Positions 1 to 5,655 of a stretch of DNA of 5,655 bases are shown piece by piece (within the stretch, counting starts at the first letter, position 1; every line of letters starts with the position of its first letter). The notes under the pieces are model-generated. The model searched no databases. It worked only from the letters and a program-made list of their open reading frames with translations, and was not told where the DNA came from. Made by a program: the position numbers and the translations under genes. The stretch covers positions 1 to 5,655 of the forward strand of contig CAZTWC010000128.1 in NCBI GenBank assembly GCA_964617105.1, written 5' to 3'. The DNA is from CAZTWC01 sp964617105 [NCBI: uncultured Myxococcia bacterium] (lineage in GTDB: Bacteria; CAZTWC01).

Positions 1-1164
1 CCGAAGCCTAGAAAAAAAGCGCCGGCCCCCCCAAAGGCAAAGGCTAGAGTGCAGATGGTGGAGTTATACGATTCGCCCGCTTACGGACCAAAACATGCCA
101 AGGTAACCATAGTGGAGTTTTCCGACTTTGAATGCCCATATTGTTCCCGGGGCGCCAATATTATGAAACAGGTTATTGAAGCCTACCAAGACAAGGTAAA
201 AGTGGTTTTCAAAAACAATCCTCTCCATTTTCATCCTAAGGCTTTACCTGCAGCCAAGGCAGTTTTGGCTGCTCAAGAACAGGGTAAATTTTGGCCCTTT
301 CATTACAAATTGTTCGAAAACAGCAAGCAACTCAACCAGGAAACTTTTATCCGTATAGCCGGAGAGGTTGGGCTAAACGTGGACAAATTCAAAAAGGATT
401 TGACTAACAATGACGCCAAATACCAGGCACTGATTAAAAGGGACCAACAGCAGGCAGCTCAAATCGGAGCCCGGGGAACCCCCACCTTTTTTGTAAACGG
501 CATGGTGGTCAGAGGCGCTCAACCATTCCCCAATTTTAAAAGAGTAATAGACAGTGAGCTTGAGAAAGCCGATAAGTTGCTGAAAGAGGGAGTAAAACTG
601 GAAGACCTTTACCCCGAGATAGTCAAGCGGGCCGAGGAGTTATCCGCGGTGAAAATAGGGATCGCCCATTCTCCCGTCTTAGGCCCTAAAGACGCTCCGG
701 TCACCGTGGTTGAATTCAGTGATTTTCAATGTCCCTTCTGTAAACGTGGTCACGATACCATGGATGAATTAGTTAAGAAATACCAGGGCAAAATTAAGTT
801 GGTTTTCAAACATCAGCCCCTCTCCTTTCACAAGCAGGCTTTTCCTGCTGCGGTAGCCTCCATGGCGGCCCATCGCCAGGGCAAATTTTGGGCATATCAC
901 GATAAACTGTTTGAAAATTACAAGAGTTTAAACCCCGACTTATTTATCAAAATCGCCCAGGAATTAAAACTGGACATCAATAAATTTAAAAAAGATTTAG
1001 ATAATGAACAGATCAAAGGGATGGTGAGAGCAGATCAAAAAGAGGCCAGCCGGGTAGGTGCCGATGGAACTCCCACTTTTTTTGTAAATGGCAATGTCAT
1101 TGAAGGGGCCGTACCCATCAATGTGTTTAGTGCGGCGGTAGATAAAGAGTTGAAAAAGAAATAG
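1..1164 (+). CDS. Tandem DsbA-like thioredoxin-fold protein (5'-truncated by window)
   Basis: Thiol-disulfide oxidoreductase or DsbA-type protein with two thioredoxin-fold domains, probably acting outside the cytoplasm. The frame is open from base 1, so the start lies upstream. The GTG at 49 is in frame but has no convincing ribosome binding site and is probably internal. The first 16 visible residues are Pro/Ala/Lys/Arg-rich (PKPRKKAPAPPKAKAR), like a linker after an unseen signal or anchor. Domain 1 has its CPYC active site at bases 133-144 and the cis-proline motif GTPTFFVNG near 475-501. Domain 2 has CPFC at about 730-741 and a second GTPTFFVNG near 1066-1092. The domains align collinearly apart from a 2-residue difference, and share blocks such as VEFSDF, PAA, QGKFW and KLFEN. 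Both keep both active-site cysteines, so both look catalytically competent. Oxidase, reductase and isomerase roles cannot be told apart here. Export is inferred from the family, since no signal peptide is visible. Its stop codon lies in the left flanking repeat of the fold-back element. Confidence 0.9.
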   Translation, partial: PKPRKKAPAPPKAKARVQMVELYDSPAYGPKHAKVTIVEFSDFECPYCSRGANIMKQVIEAYQDKVKVVFKNNPLHFHPKALPAAKAVLAAQEQGKFWPFHYKLFENSKQLNQETFIRIAGEVGLNVDKFKKDLTNNDAKYQALIKRDQQQAAQIGARGTPTFFVNGMVVRGAQPFPNFKRVIDSELEKADKLLKEGVKLEDLYPEIVKRAEELSAVKIGIAHSPVLGPKDAPVTVVEFSDFQCPFCKRGHDTMDELVKKYQGKIKLVFKHQPLSFHKQAFPAAVASMAAHRQGKFWAYHDKLFENYKSLNPDLFIKIAQELKLDINKFKKDLDNEQIKGMVRADQKEASRVGADGTPTFFVNGNVIEGAVPINVFSAAVDKELKKK

Positions 1165-1165
1165 G
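1159..1165. repeat. Left target-site duplication (AAATAGG)
   Basis: This is the left copy of the 7-bp direct repeat that flanks the fold-back element. It contains the last lysine codon (AAA) and the TAG stop of the thioredoxin gene, so the gene keeps its native end despite the insertion. Confidence 0.75.
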
Positions 1166-1177
1166 TATGGACGACGA
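1166..1177. repeat. Left terminal inverted repeat of fold-back element
   Basis: TATGGACGACGA is the exact reverse complement of 1280-1291. Pairing continues inward imperfectly, for example GCA at 1185-1187 with TGC at 1270-1272. Confidence 0.8.
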
Positions 1178-1198
1178 TAGCGGCGCATCTACGTTGTT

Positions 1199-1259
1199 GC
1201 CCAAAACTATTTAATCCTCGACGTATAAAACATACGCCTGCGGTTAAATAGTTTTGGGC
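1199..1259. repeat. Inner 16-bp perfect inverted repeat with central hairpin
   Basis: Arms 1199-1214 and 1244-1259 are perfect complements. The 29-nt interior holds a CGTAT/ATACG mini-hairpin at 1222-1236 with loop AAAAC. Read as RNA this would be a very stable stem between the two genes. No T-run follows either arm, so it does not look like an intrinsic terminator. Confidence 0.85.
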
Positions 1260-1279
1260 GCCTAGTATCTGCACCACTC

Positions 1280-1291
1280 TCGTCGTCCATA
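1280..1291. repeat. Right terminal inverted repeat of fold-back element
   Basis: TCGTCGTCCATA matches 1166-1177 in inverted orientation without mismatch. Its last A is shared with the right direct repeat, so the element ends at 1290 or 1291 depending on how that base is assigned. Confidence 0.8.
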
Positions 1292-1297
1292 AATAGG
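1291..1297. repeat. Right target-site duplication (AAATAGG)
   Basis: This is the right copy of the 7-bp direct repeat, identical to 1159-1165. The following base is G here and T at 1166, so an 8-bp duplication with one mismatch is an alternative reading. Joining the two copies into one rebuilds a plausible empty site with 21 nt between the upstream stop and the aroF start. Confidence 0.75.
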
Positions 1298-1303
1298 GAA
1301 TTT

Positions 1304-1308
1304 AGGAG
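1304..1308 (+). promoter_or_regulatory. Ribosome binding site of aroF (AGGAG)
   Basis: AGGAG sits 9 nt before the ATG at 1318 and supports that start. It lies outside the fold-back element, to the right of the duplicated target, so the insertion left the translation signal of aroF intact. Confidence 0.8.
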
Positions 1309-1317
1309 ATAGAGCGT

Positions 1318-2334
1318 ATGCTTATTGTGATGGATAGAGATGCATCACAACCACAAGTGGATAGGGTGGTTGAGGTAATTGAGGCACGCGGCTGGAAGGC
1401 CAATATTATTCCTGGCGGCACCCGTGTTTCTATTGGAATAACCCATAATCCCAGTGCAATGGAGCCGCATGTTTTTTTGATGATGGACGGGGTTGCAGAG
1501 GCAATTCCGGTAAGTAAACCCTACAAACTGGTCAGTCGGGAAGTAAAAAGAGACGACACTGTAGTTAAGGTTGATTCCGACTGTGCTATTGGAGGCGAAA
1601 ATTTTACCGTAATTGCCGGTCCTTGTGCAGTGGAAGGTGAAGAATCGTTGTTGTCTGTGGCCCGGGAAGTTAAAAAAGCGGGTGCTACTTTTTTACGGGG
1701 GGGAGCATACAAACCCCGGACTTCGCCATACAGTTTCCAGGGGATGCGGAAACAGGGTCTGGAGATCTTAAAGAAAGCCCGGGAAGAAACCGGACTTAGA
1801 ATAATAACCGAAGTAAAAGATGTGCAAACCTTGGATCTGGTAGCGGAATATGCCGATGTTCTCCAGGTGGGGGCGCGTAATATGCAGAACTTCACCCTGC
1901 TGGAAGCGGTGGGAAAGGTTGATAAACCGGTTCTGTTAAAAAGAGGCATGTCTTCTACCATAAATGAGTTATTGATGGCGGCGGAGTATATAGTATCCAA
2001 TGGAAACTACCGGATAATTTATTGTGAGCGAGGAATAAGAACCTTTGAAACCATTACCAGGAACACCCTGGATTTGGGGGCGGTTACAGTCCTGAAAAAA
2101 CTTTCTCATTTACCAGTAATCGTGGATCCTTCTCATGGTCTCGGTCTTTGGTACGGGGTACCTCCTCTATGTCGGGCAGCCCTGGCTGTTGGGGCTGATG
2201 GCATTATGGTTGAGGTTCACAACAATCCTTTAGAGGCGCTCTCCGATGGGGCGCAATCAATTACTCCACAAAGGTTTGCCTCCATGATGGAGCAAATGAG
2301 AAAGATGGCGCCGCTTTTAGACAAGAAAATTTGA
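1318..2334 (+). CDS. aroF: 3-deoxy-7-phosphoheptulonate (DAHP) synthase, type I-beta with ferredoxin-like domain
   Basis: Catalyses the first step of the shikimate pathway: phosphoenolpyruvate plus erythrose 4-phosphate gives DAHP, the entry to aromatic amino-acid synthesis, in the cytosol. At 338 residues it has the usual full length of the class found in Thermotoga and many Firmicutes. Residues 1 to about 70 form the ferredoxin-like domain, which in the Thermotoga enzyme binds tyrosine or phenylalanine for feedback inhibition. The TIM-barrel follows from about residue 95. The metal ligands expected in this family are all present: Cys103 (AGPCAVEG), His273 (DPSHG), Glu299 (MVEVH) and Asp310. 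Substrate-binding motifs KPRTSP (132-137), GARNMQ (185-190) and LLKRG (206-210) are intact. The start at 1318 has a good AGGAG site. No promoter is evident directly upstream, and it probably was cotranscribed with the thioredoxin gene before the fold-back element entered. No other aromatic-pathway gene lies in the window. Feedback inhibition here is inferred from domain architecture alone. Confidence 0.96.
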   Translation: MLIVMDRDASQPQVDRVVEVIEARGWKANIIPGGTRVSIGITHNPSAMEPHVFLMMDGVAEAIPVSKPYKLVSREVKRDDTVVKVDSDCAIGGENFTVIAGPCAVEGEESLLSVAREVKKAGATFLRGGAYKPRTSPYSFQGMRKQGLEILKKAREETGLRIITEVKDVQTLDLVAEYADVLQVGARNMQNFTLLEAVGKVDKPVLLKRGMSSTINELLMAAEYIVSNGNYRIIYCERGIRTFETITRNTLDLGAVTVLKKLSHLPVIVDPSHGLGLWYGVPPLCRAALAVGADGIMVEVHNNPLEALSDGAQSITPQRFASMMEQMRKMAPLLDKKI

Positions 2335-2359
2335 CCTAAAAAGGTTGATTTTATATGAT
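2331..2359 (+). promoter_or_regulatory. Sigma-70/sigma-A type promoter for the chemoreceptor-like gene
   Basis: The -35 box TTGACC (2331-2336) and -10 box TATGAT (2354-2359) each match consensus at five of six bases and are separated by the optimal 17 nt. The -35 box overlaps the aroF stop codon (TGA, 2332-2334). Transcription would start near 2366, giving a leader of about 27 nt to the ATG at 2393. This suggests the downstream gene is transcribed separately from aroF, though read-through is not excluded. Confidence 0.6.
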
Positions 2360-2392
2360 AATTTTATAAAATAATAACCATGGGGCAATTAA

Positions 2393-4003
2393 ATGGCTGA
2401 TCAAAACAACAATCAATCTCAACTGCAAAACAATTTAGGTGACGAAAATATGGGAACCGACTCTGATACTGATTCAATTTTATCAAAAAATAACCGAAGC
2501 CTTCTGGCTGTTTTGCTGTGGGGTTTAACAACAGTTTTACTTCAGTATTCTGTGTTTAATACCTGGGGGGTAATCGGCCTGGTAATTGGTATTGCAGTAC
2601 TGTTGGTACCACTTTATCTTATACTAAATTACCATTCCAAGGTTATTATTCAAAATGCCCAGGAAACCATAGCCGATAGTTGGCAGCAATTTGAAGATCG
2701 AAAAGTATCAATGAATAAACAATTGGCCCAACTGCGGCATTCGGCTGACAATTTTCCCAAAATTATCGGAGGCCTTCTATCCCACAATAAAGAGTTTGCT
2801 GCTAGAATCAAAACCGTTAAGAAATATGTAGAGGACCAAGAAATAATCCTGGGAAATATCCAATCTGTCCAGGGAAGAAGTTCATCTTTGCAGCATAAAA
2901 TATCCAGTGAAGGGCTGACTGAACAACAATTTTTAATTGAATTGAACTCACTGTCCAGTAACATTAAGAGAAATATTAATGAAATGTCCACCTGTTCAAT
3001 CCAAATTGATGAATTTGTTCAGGAACACAACAGTTTTGTAGGTGACGTGATTGATAATGTTGAAATAATATCAAAAGAATCGGATAAAACCTATTCTGCG
3101 GTTAATGATATTTTACAGTCCATTAAGAAAGTGGATAACGATATCAGTGGTTTTGTAGACTACACTAATGAAACCATTGAGTTGGTTAAAACCGGGCGTA
3201 ACCTGTTTTTACAAACCGCCGAGCATATTCACCAGATAAAACAAGGGTTGGCTGGTTCTGCTGAAATTATTAAGACTCTTAACCAAAAATCGATTGAAAT
3301 CGGAGAAATTGTCAACGTGATCGAAAATATTTCCGATAAAACCAAATTGCTGGCTTTAAATGCCAAAATTATGGCTGCTCAGGCAGGTGTGCATGGACGC
3401 GGATTTTCGGTGGTGGCAGACGAGATGACCAACCTCTCTGAAAATACCATCCGATCCACCAAAAATATCGAAGCCTTGATTAAATCGCTGCAGCGGGAAG
3501 CCAAAATAATATTAGGAGCACTGCAAGAAGATATCAAGCGGGTTAATAGCGGAGTCTCCTATTCAGACAAAGCATCGGACGCCCTGACCGATATCTACCG
3601 CGCCTCTATTAATTCTAAAAAAATGACCAAGAAAATCAAACAGTCTATTATCGAACAATCAAAGGAAGGGGATAAGGTAAAGGATAATGCCGGTAAGGTG
3701 ACCACCATTGTCAGTAAGGCCAAACAGTTGATTAAAGAAGGCTTCAACAAAGAAGATAGTATCTTCGGCGTATTGAACAGTACCAACAAGGTGGTGAAAA
3801 AACTTTCAACCAGTACTACCAGGCAGACAGAGATATGCAAAACCTACAAAGGGGTAATAGATAATCTTGACAATTGCTTTTCCGAAATCAACAACATCTC
3901 CTTAGCCGATGGCACCAATGTGTACAGCGCTATTAAAGAATTGGAGAAAAAAGGGGAAGAGATCAGCGATTCTATTGATAGCCTTAAAGAAAAAATCAAC
4001 TAG
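2393..4003 (+). CDS. Methyl-accepting chemotaxis-like signalling protein, membrane hairpin, no external sensor domain
   Basis: Membrane-bound receptor of the methyl-accepting chemotaxis family, 536 residues. Residues 1-35 are a polar, Asn/Gln/Asp-rich cytoplasmic tail. Residues 36-55 and 60-80 are two hydrophobic helices joined by a loop of only about four residues, so there is no periplasmic ligand domain and sensing would be internal or at the membrane. From about 85 to the end the sequence is mostly helical and coiled-coil-like. The signalling tip is at about 300-350 (LLALNA at 319-324, GRGFSVVADE at 335-344). The tip departs from the canonical pattern: Met327, Gln330, Val333 and Thr346 replace the usual Glu, Arg, Glu and Arg, and lysines occur at 316, 318 and 325. 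It may signal to a specialised partner or act outside classical chemotaxis; that is inference. No che genes are nearby. The start is uncertain: ATG 2393 has only a weak GGGG upstream, whereas Met20 (ATG 2450) follows a good AGGTGA. Confidence 0.85.
   Translation: MADQNNNQSQLQNNLGDENMGTDSDTDSILSKNNRSLLAVLLWGLTTVLLQYSVFNTWGVIGLVIGIAVLLVPLYLILNYHSKVIIQNAQETIADSWQQFEDRKVSMNKQLAQLRHSADNFPKIIGGLLSHNKEFAARIKTVKKYVEDQEIILGNIQSVQGRSSSLQHKISSEGLTEQQFLIELNSLSSNIKRNINEMSTCSIQIDEFVQEHNSFVGDVIDNVEIISKESDKTYSAVNDILQSIKKVDNDISGFVDYTNETIELVKTGRNLFLQTAEHIHQIKQGLAGSAEIIKTLNQKSIEIGEIVNVIENISDKTKLLALNAKIMAAQAGVHGRGFSVVADEMTNLSENTIRSTKNIEALIKSLQREAKIILGALQEDIKRVNSGVSYSDKASDALTDIYRASINSKKMTKKIKQSIIEQSKEGDKVKDNAGKVTTIVSKAKQLIKEGFNKEDSIFGVLNSTNKVVKKLSTSTTRQTEICKTYKGVIDNLDNCFSEINNISLADGTNVYSAIKELEKKGEEISDSIDSLKEKIN
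2437..2442 (+). promoter_or_regulatory. Possible ribosome binding site for an alternative start at 2450
   Basis: AGGTGA lies 7 nt before the in-frame ATG at 2450 (Met20 of the longer reading). It matches the anti-Shine-Dalgarno sequence better than the GGGG (2382-2385) before the ATG at 2393. Using it would remove 19 polar residues and leave both membrane helices unchanged. Confidence 0.4.
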
Positions 4004-4020
4004 TGTCATGTCAAGTGTCA
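4004..4020. repeat. Three TGTCA direct repeats between convergent genes
   Basis: TGTCA occurs at 4004-4008, 4009-4013 and 4016-4020, inside the 25-bp gap between two convergent stop codons. No hairpin with a T-run is visible, so I do not call a terminator. The repeats may be chance or a trace of an old insertion end. Confidence 0.4.
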
Positions 4021-4028
4021 ACAGATAT

Positions 4029-5655
4029 TTAAATTGATTTTCTCGGGAATTTCAAATAGGGAATGATGGCATCATTTTTTATACCACCGGTACCGTCATA
4101 CTCTATTGTTACTATGGGAATTCCCGCTAACTCCTCGATTCTCTTTGACATGGCTTCGGTAACTAATGATGGGCAGCAAAAAGATGGGTTTGCTTGAACA
4201 AACAGGGCCAAATCGGGATAATGTTGCTTTAACACAAAGATTTTGAGGATATTTTCCATAGATTCACCGGTGTGATTTAATTTGACATTCAGTTTGGCTA
4301 AGATCTCCTCATAGGGTATGGAGTAATCGTAATCAGGTTCCTGGAGAATCTGGTTGAAGTAATTGTAATACCGTTTTTCCAGTCTAGGCATCAACAGGAA
4401 CATCAATTGAGCCATGGCTGCATGCCGGTAAAGACCTTCACTGAACCACTTTTTTATATATGGTTCACCAATAATTTTTACGTAATCAGTATAGGCGGTG
4501 GTGATCACTTCACCGCCATTTTCTTCGATGGTTTTAATCAGGTCTTGGTTCAAAGTACAGTTGTCGCGGGAATAGAGATCGCCAAAAATCGCCACTTTGA
4601 CCTTTTTCTCTTCGAAAACCGGGATAGATTTGAACATCTCCACCACCTGTTCCACTATTTCTTCCTGAGGCATAACATGATGTAAAAACATCTGGTAAAA
4701 TAGTTTTAGCGAACGTTCAATTACTGCATCAGTGGTACCTTTGACCTTTTCGTAGGGTCTGATTTTGCAGCCCATCCGTTTTAACATCCCGGCGAACATA
4801 TAGCCCAAATAGATGCTCATAGAGGTTTTTAGAGAAAAGTCCAAAAAGGTGATTTCCCCTTGATATACTGAAACTTTTTCCATACCCTGCCCATAAGAGT
4901 CCAAAATTTTCTTAATGTAAAAAGGAAATATGCCCAGGCTGCAGGAGATTTGCGATTTTACACACCATACTGCCGCGTTTTCAGGTTTGATGTTGTTTTT
5001 ATTAATATAGTCGATGGTGCCTTGAACTATAGCGGTAAGGGGCAGGCACTGGCCGGTATTTAAGCGCAGACTTCTCTGAATGGTTTCTTCGGTTTCTTCC
5101 AAAAGCCGGGCATCTACTTTTTCCTTTCGCAATATCGCTTCCATCAGTTTGCCCACCAACCGGTCCCAATTAGGCAGGAAAAGAGTTTTTCCTTCTAGAC
5201 CTTCTACGGCCTTTATCGATTGGGAGTTAATAACATAGTCACTGGTAAGAGGTTTACCCCGATTGATTTGGTGGTGATTGCGAAATGATCTTATGGCTGC
5301 TTCGATCCGGGTTTCGTATCCCACGCTGGAGTCGTGTTCGTCCAGTTGCAGGATAAGGTAGGGTTTTTTGTAGGCCTGGAGAAGAGTTTTAAAATATTCG
5401 ATTATATATGAGTCCGGGGTGCATTTGAAAGAGGTTATCAACACCGGGTACACCCCAGGAGTATGGGCAACAACTTCAGCCGCTTCCAGGATTTGAGCGC
5501 CATAGTTCCAGTGCAGGGCCTTTAAAATTTGTTCTGCTACCTTTATATCCTGGTGGTTTGAAGAAAGCATCTCCTGACTGAAAGGTTTTATCCCCTGCCG
5601 AACAAAAATATCGGGTATGGAGTTGTTCATTAATGGGGAGAGGATGGTATAGGGG
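4029..5655 (-). CDS. 2-hydroxyacyl-CoA dehydratase activase-type protein, C-terminal part (5'-truncated by window)
   Basis: Related to the C-terminal half of large CoA-enzyme activases (COG3581-like region). These accompany the ATP-dependent electron donors of 2-hydroxyacyl-CoA dehydratases and benzoyl-CoA reductase-like systems. The frame stays open to the window edge: eight more residues (PYTILSPL) precede the ATG at 5630 and resemble the family's GRPY-type segment. That Met is therefore probably internal, and the gene likely continues to the right. Numbering from that Met, landmarks are TSFKCTPDS (66-74), LDEHDSSVGYETR (96-108), TGQCLPLTA (192-200), IFGDLYSRDN (348-357), NPSFCCPSLVTEAM (481-494) and IPIVTIEYDGT (504-514). 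Cys70, Cys195 and Cys485/486 are candidate iron-sulfur ligands by family resemblance. The N-terminal ASKHA ATPase domains are not in view; they may be in the same polypeptide (about 1,400 residues in the fused form) or in a neighbouring gene. The true substrate is unknown. The protein ends where the family normally ends, so the C-terminus looks complete. Confidence 0.85.
   Translation of the reverse strand, partial: PYTILSPLMNNSIPDIFVRQGIKPFSQEMLSSNHQDIKVAEQILKALHWNYGAQILEAAEVVAHTPGVYPVLITSFKCTPDSYIIEYFKTLLQAYKKPYLILQLDEHDSSVGYETRIEAAIRSFRNHHQINRGKPLTSDYVINSQSIKAVEGLEGKTLFLPNWDRLVGKLMEAILRKEKVDARLLEETEETIQRSLRLNTGQCLPLTAIVQGTIDYINKNNIKPENAAVWCVKSQISCSLGIFPFYIKKILDSYGQGMEKVSVYQGEITFLDFSLKTSMSIYLGYMFAGMLKRMGCKIRPYEKVKGTTDAVIERSLKLFYQMFLHHVMPQEEIVEQVVEMFKSIPVFEEKKVKVAIFGDLYSRDNCTLNQDLIKTIEENGGEVITTAYTDYVKIIGEPYIKKWFSEGLYRHAAMAQLMFLLMPRLEKRYYNYFNQILQEPDYDYSIPYEEILAKLNVKLNHTGESMENILKIFVLKQHYPDLALFVQANPSFCCPSLVTEAMSKRIEELAGIPIVTIEYDGTGGIKNDAIIPYLKFPRKSI

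Larger units (their letters stand above)
1166..1290. mobile_element. MITE-like fold-back element, non-coding, about 125 bp
   Basis: A palindromic element fills most of the gap between the thioredoxin gene and aroF. Its ends are perfect inverted repeats (TATGGACGACGA and TCGTCGTCCATA). Further in is a perfect 16-bp inverted pair (GCCCAAAACTATTTAA at 1199-1214, its complement at 1244-1259), and at the centre a CGTAT/ATACG hairpin with a 5-nt loop (1222-1236). The inner stem and central hairpin share one pairing register and the outer arms are offset by one base, so almost the whole length can pair with itself. Exact 7-bp direct repeats (AAATAGG) abut it on both sides, the signature of a transposition target-site duplication. 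It is too short to encode a transposase and would need one supplied in trans. One boundary base is ambiguous: the final A of the right inverted repeat is also the first base of the right direct repeat. The parent transposon family is not recognised. Confidence 0.78.

Noticed and set aside
49-51. GTG at 49 as the real start of the thioredoxin gene
   Set aside because: The frame is open and protein-like back to base 1 and no good ribosome binding site precedes the GTG. An exported protein would also need an N-terminal signal that this start would lack.
1199-1259. Intrinsic terminator after the thioredoxin gene formed by the 16-bp inverted repeat
   Set aside because: The stem is followed by GCGCCTAG on the plus strand and by ACAACGTAG on the minus strand, with no T-run on either side. 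The loop region is long, and the stem is part of a larger palindrome with flanking direct repeats.
997-1277. Minus-strand open frames across the end of the thioredoxin gene and the fold-back element (997-1188 and 1035-1277)
   Set aside because: They lie opposite a clearly conserved thioredoxin coding sequence, show no recognisable domain, and owe their upstream portions to the palindrome.
1165-1317. T-box, riboswitch or leader-peptide attenuator controlling aroF
   Set aside because: I see no T-box sequence, no short leader frame rich in aromatic codons and no terminator/antiterminator pair. The structure is better explained by a fold-back element with target-site duplication.
1521-2000. Minus-strand 159-codon open frame inside aroF
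   Set aside because: It is antisense to a fully conserved DAHP synthase, has no recognisable domain, and is best explained as a shadow frame.
2345-2372. Alternative promoter TTGATT, 16 nt, TAAAAT before the chemoreceptor-like gene
   Set aside because: It is a weaker match with a shorter spacer than TTGACC, 17 nt, TATGAT at 2331-2359, and it would leave a very short leader to the ATG at 2393.
4407-4685. Plus-strand 92-codon open frame inside the activase-type gene
   Set aside because: It is antisense to conserved activase motifs (including IFGDLYSRDN), with no ribosome binding site or family resemblance.

Overview
The window holds four protein genes: three on the plus strand (tandem DsbA-like thioredoxin, DAHP synthase, chemoreceptor-like protein) and one converging on the minus strand (2-hydroxyacyl-CoA dehydratase activase-type protein). 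The outer two genes are cut by the window edges: both reading frames stay open to the first and last base, so neither true start is visible. The gene set suggests an anaerobic bacterium. The activase family serves oxygen-sensitive radical dehydratases and is common in anaerobic Firmicutes and Desulfobacterota. A stand-alone type I-beta DAHP synthase with an N-terminal ferredoxin-like domain is also common in such groups. This placement is inference; there is no rRNA or other phylogenetic marker here.

Layout. Positions 1-1164 encode two collinear DsbA-like domains (CPYC and CPFC) after a Pro/Ala/Lys-rich stretch. Positions 1166-1290 form a compact non-coding fold-back element with 12-bp inverted ends, a perfect 16-bp inner inverted repeat and a short hairpin at the centre. 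It is flanked by exact 7-bp direct repeats (AAATAGG). I read it as a MITE-like insertion, with the direct repeats as its target-site duplication. Taking out the element and one repeat leaves the thioredoxin stop codon 21 nt before the aroF start, so the insertion appears to have split a tightly spaced gene pair. aroF (1318-2334) is intact with all four metal ligands. A promoter-like sequence (TTGACC, 17 nt, TATGAT) overlaps the aroF stop codon and probably drives the chemoreceptor-like gene (2393-4003). That protein has a membrane hairpin, no external sensor domain and an unusual signalling tip. Only 25 bp with three TGTCA repeats separate its stop from that of the minus-strand activase-type gene (4029 to the right edge).

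The four genes do not form one obvious pathway: thiol redox or folding, aromatic amino-acid entry, signal transduction and CoA-dehydratase activation. The most noteworthy items are the fold-back element with its intact target duplication and the divergent chemoreceptor tip. I see no CRISPR array, tRNA, rRNA or transposase gene.
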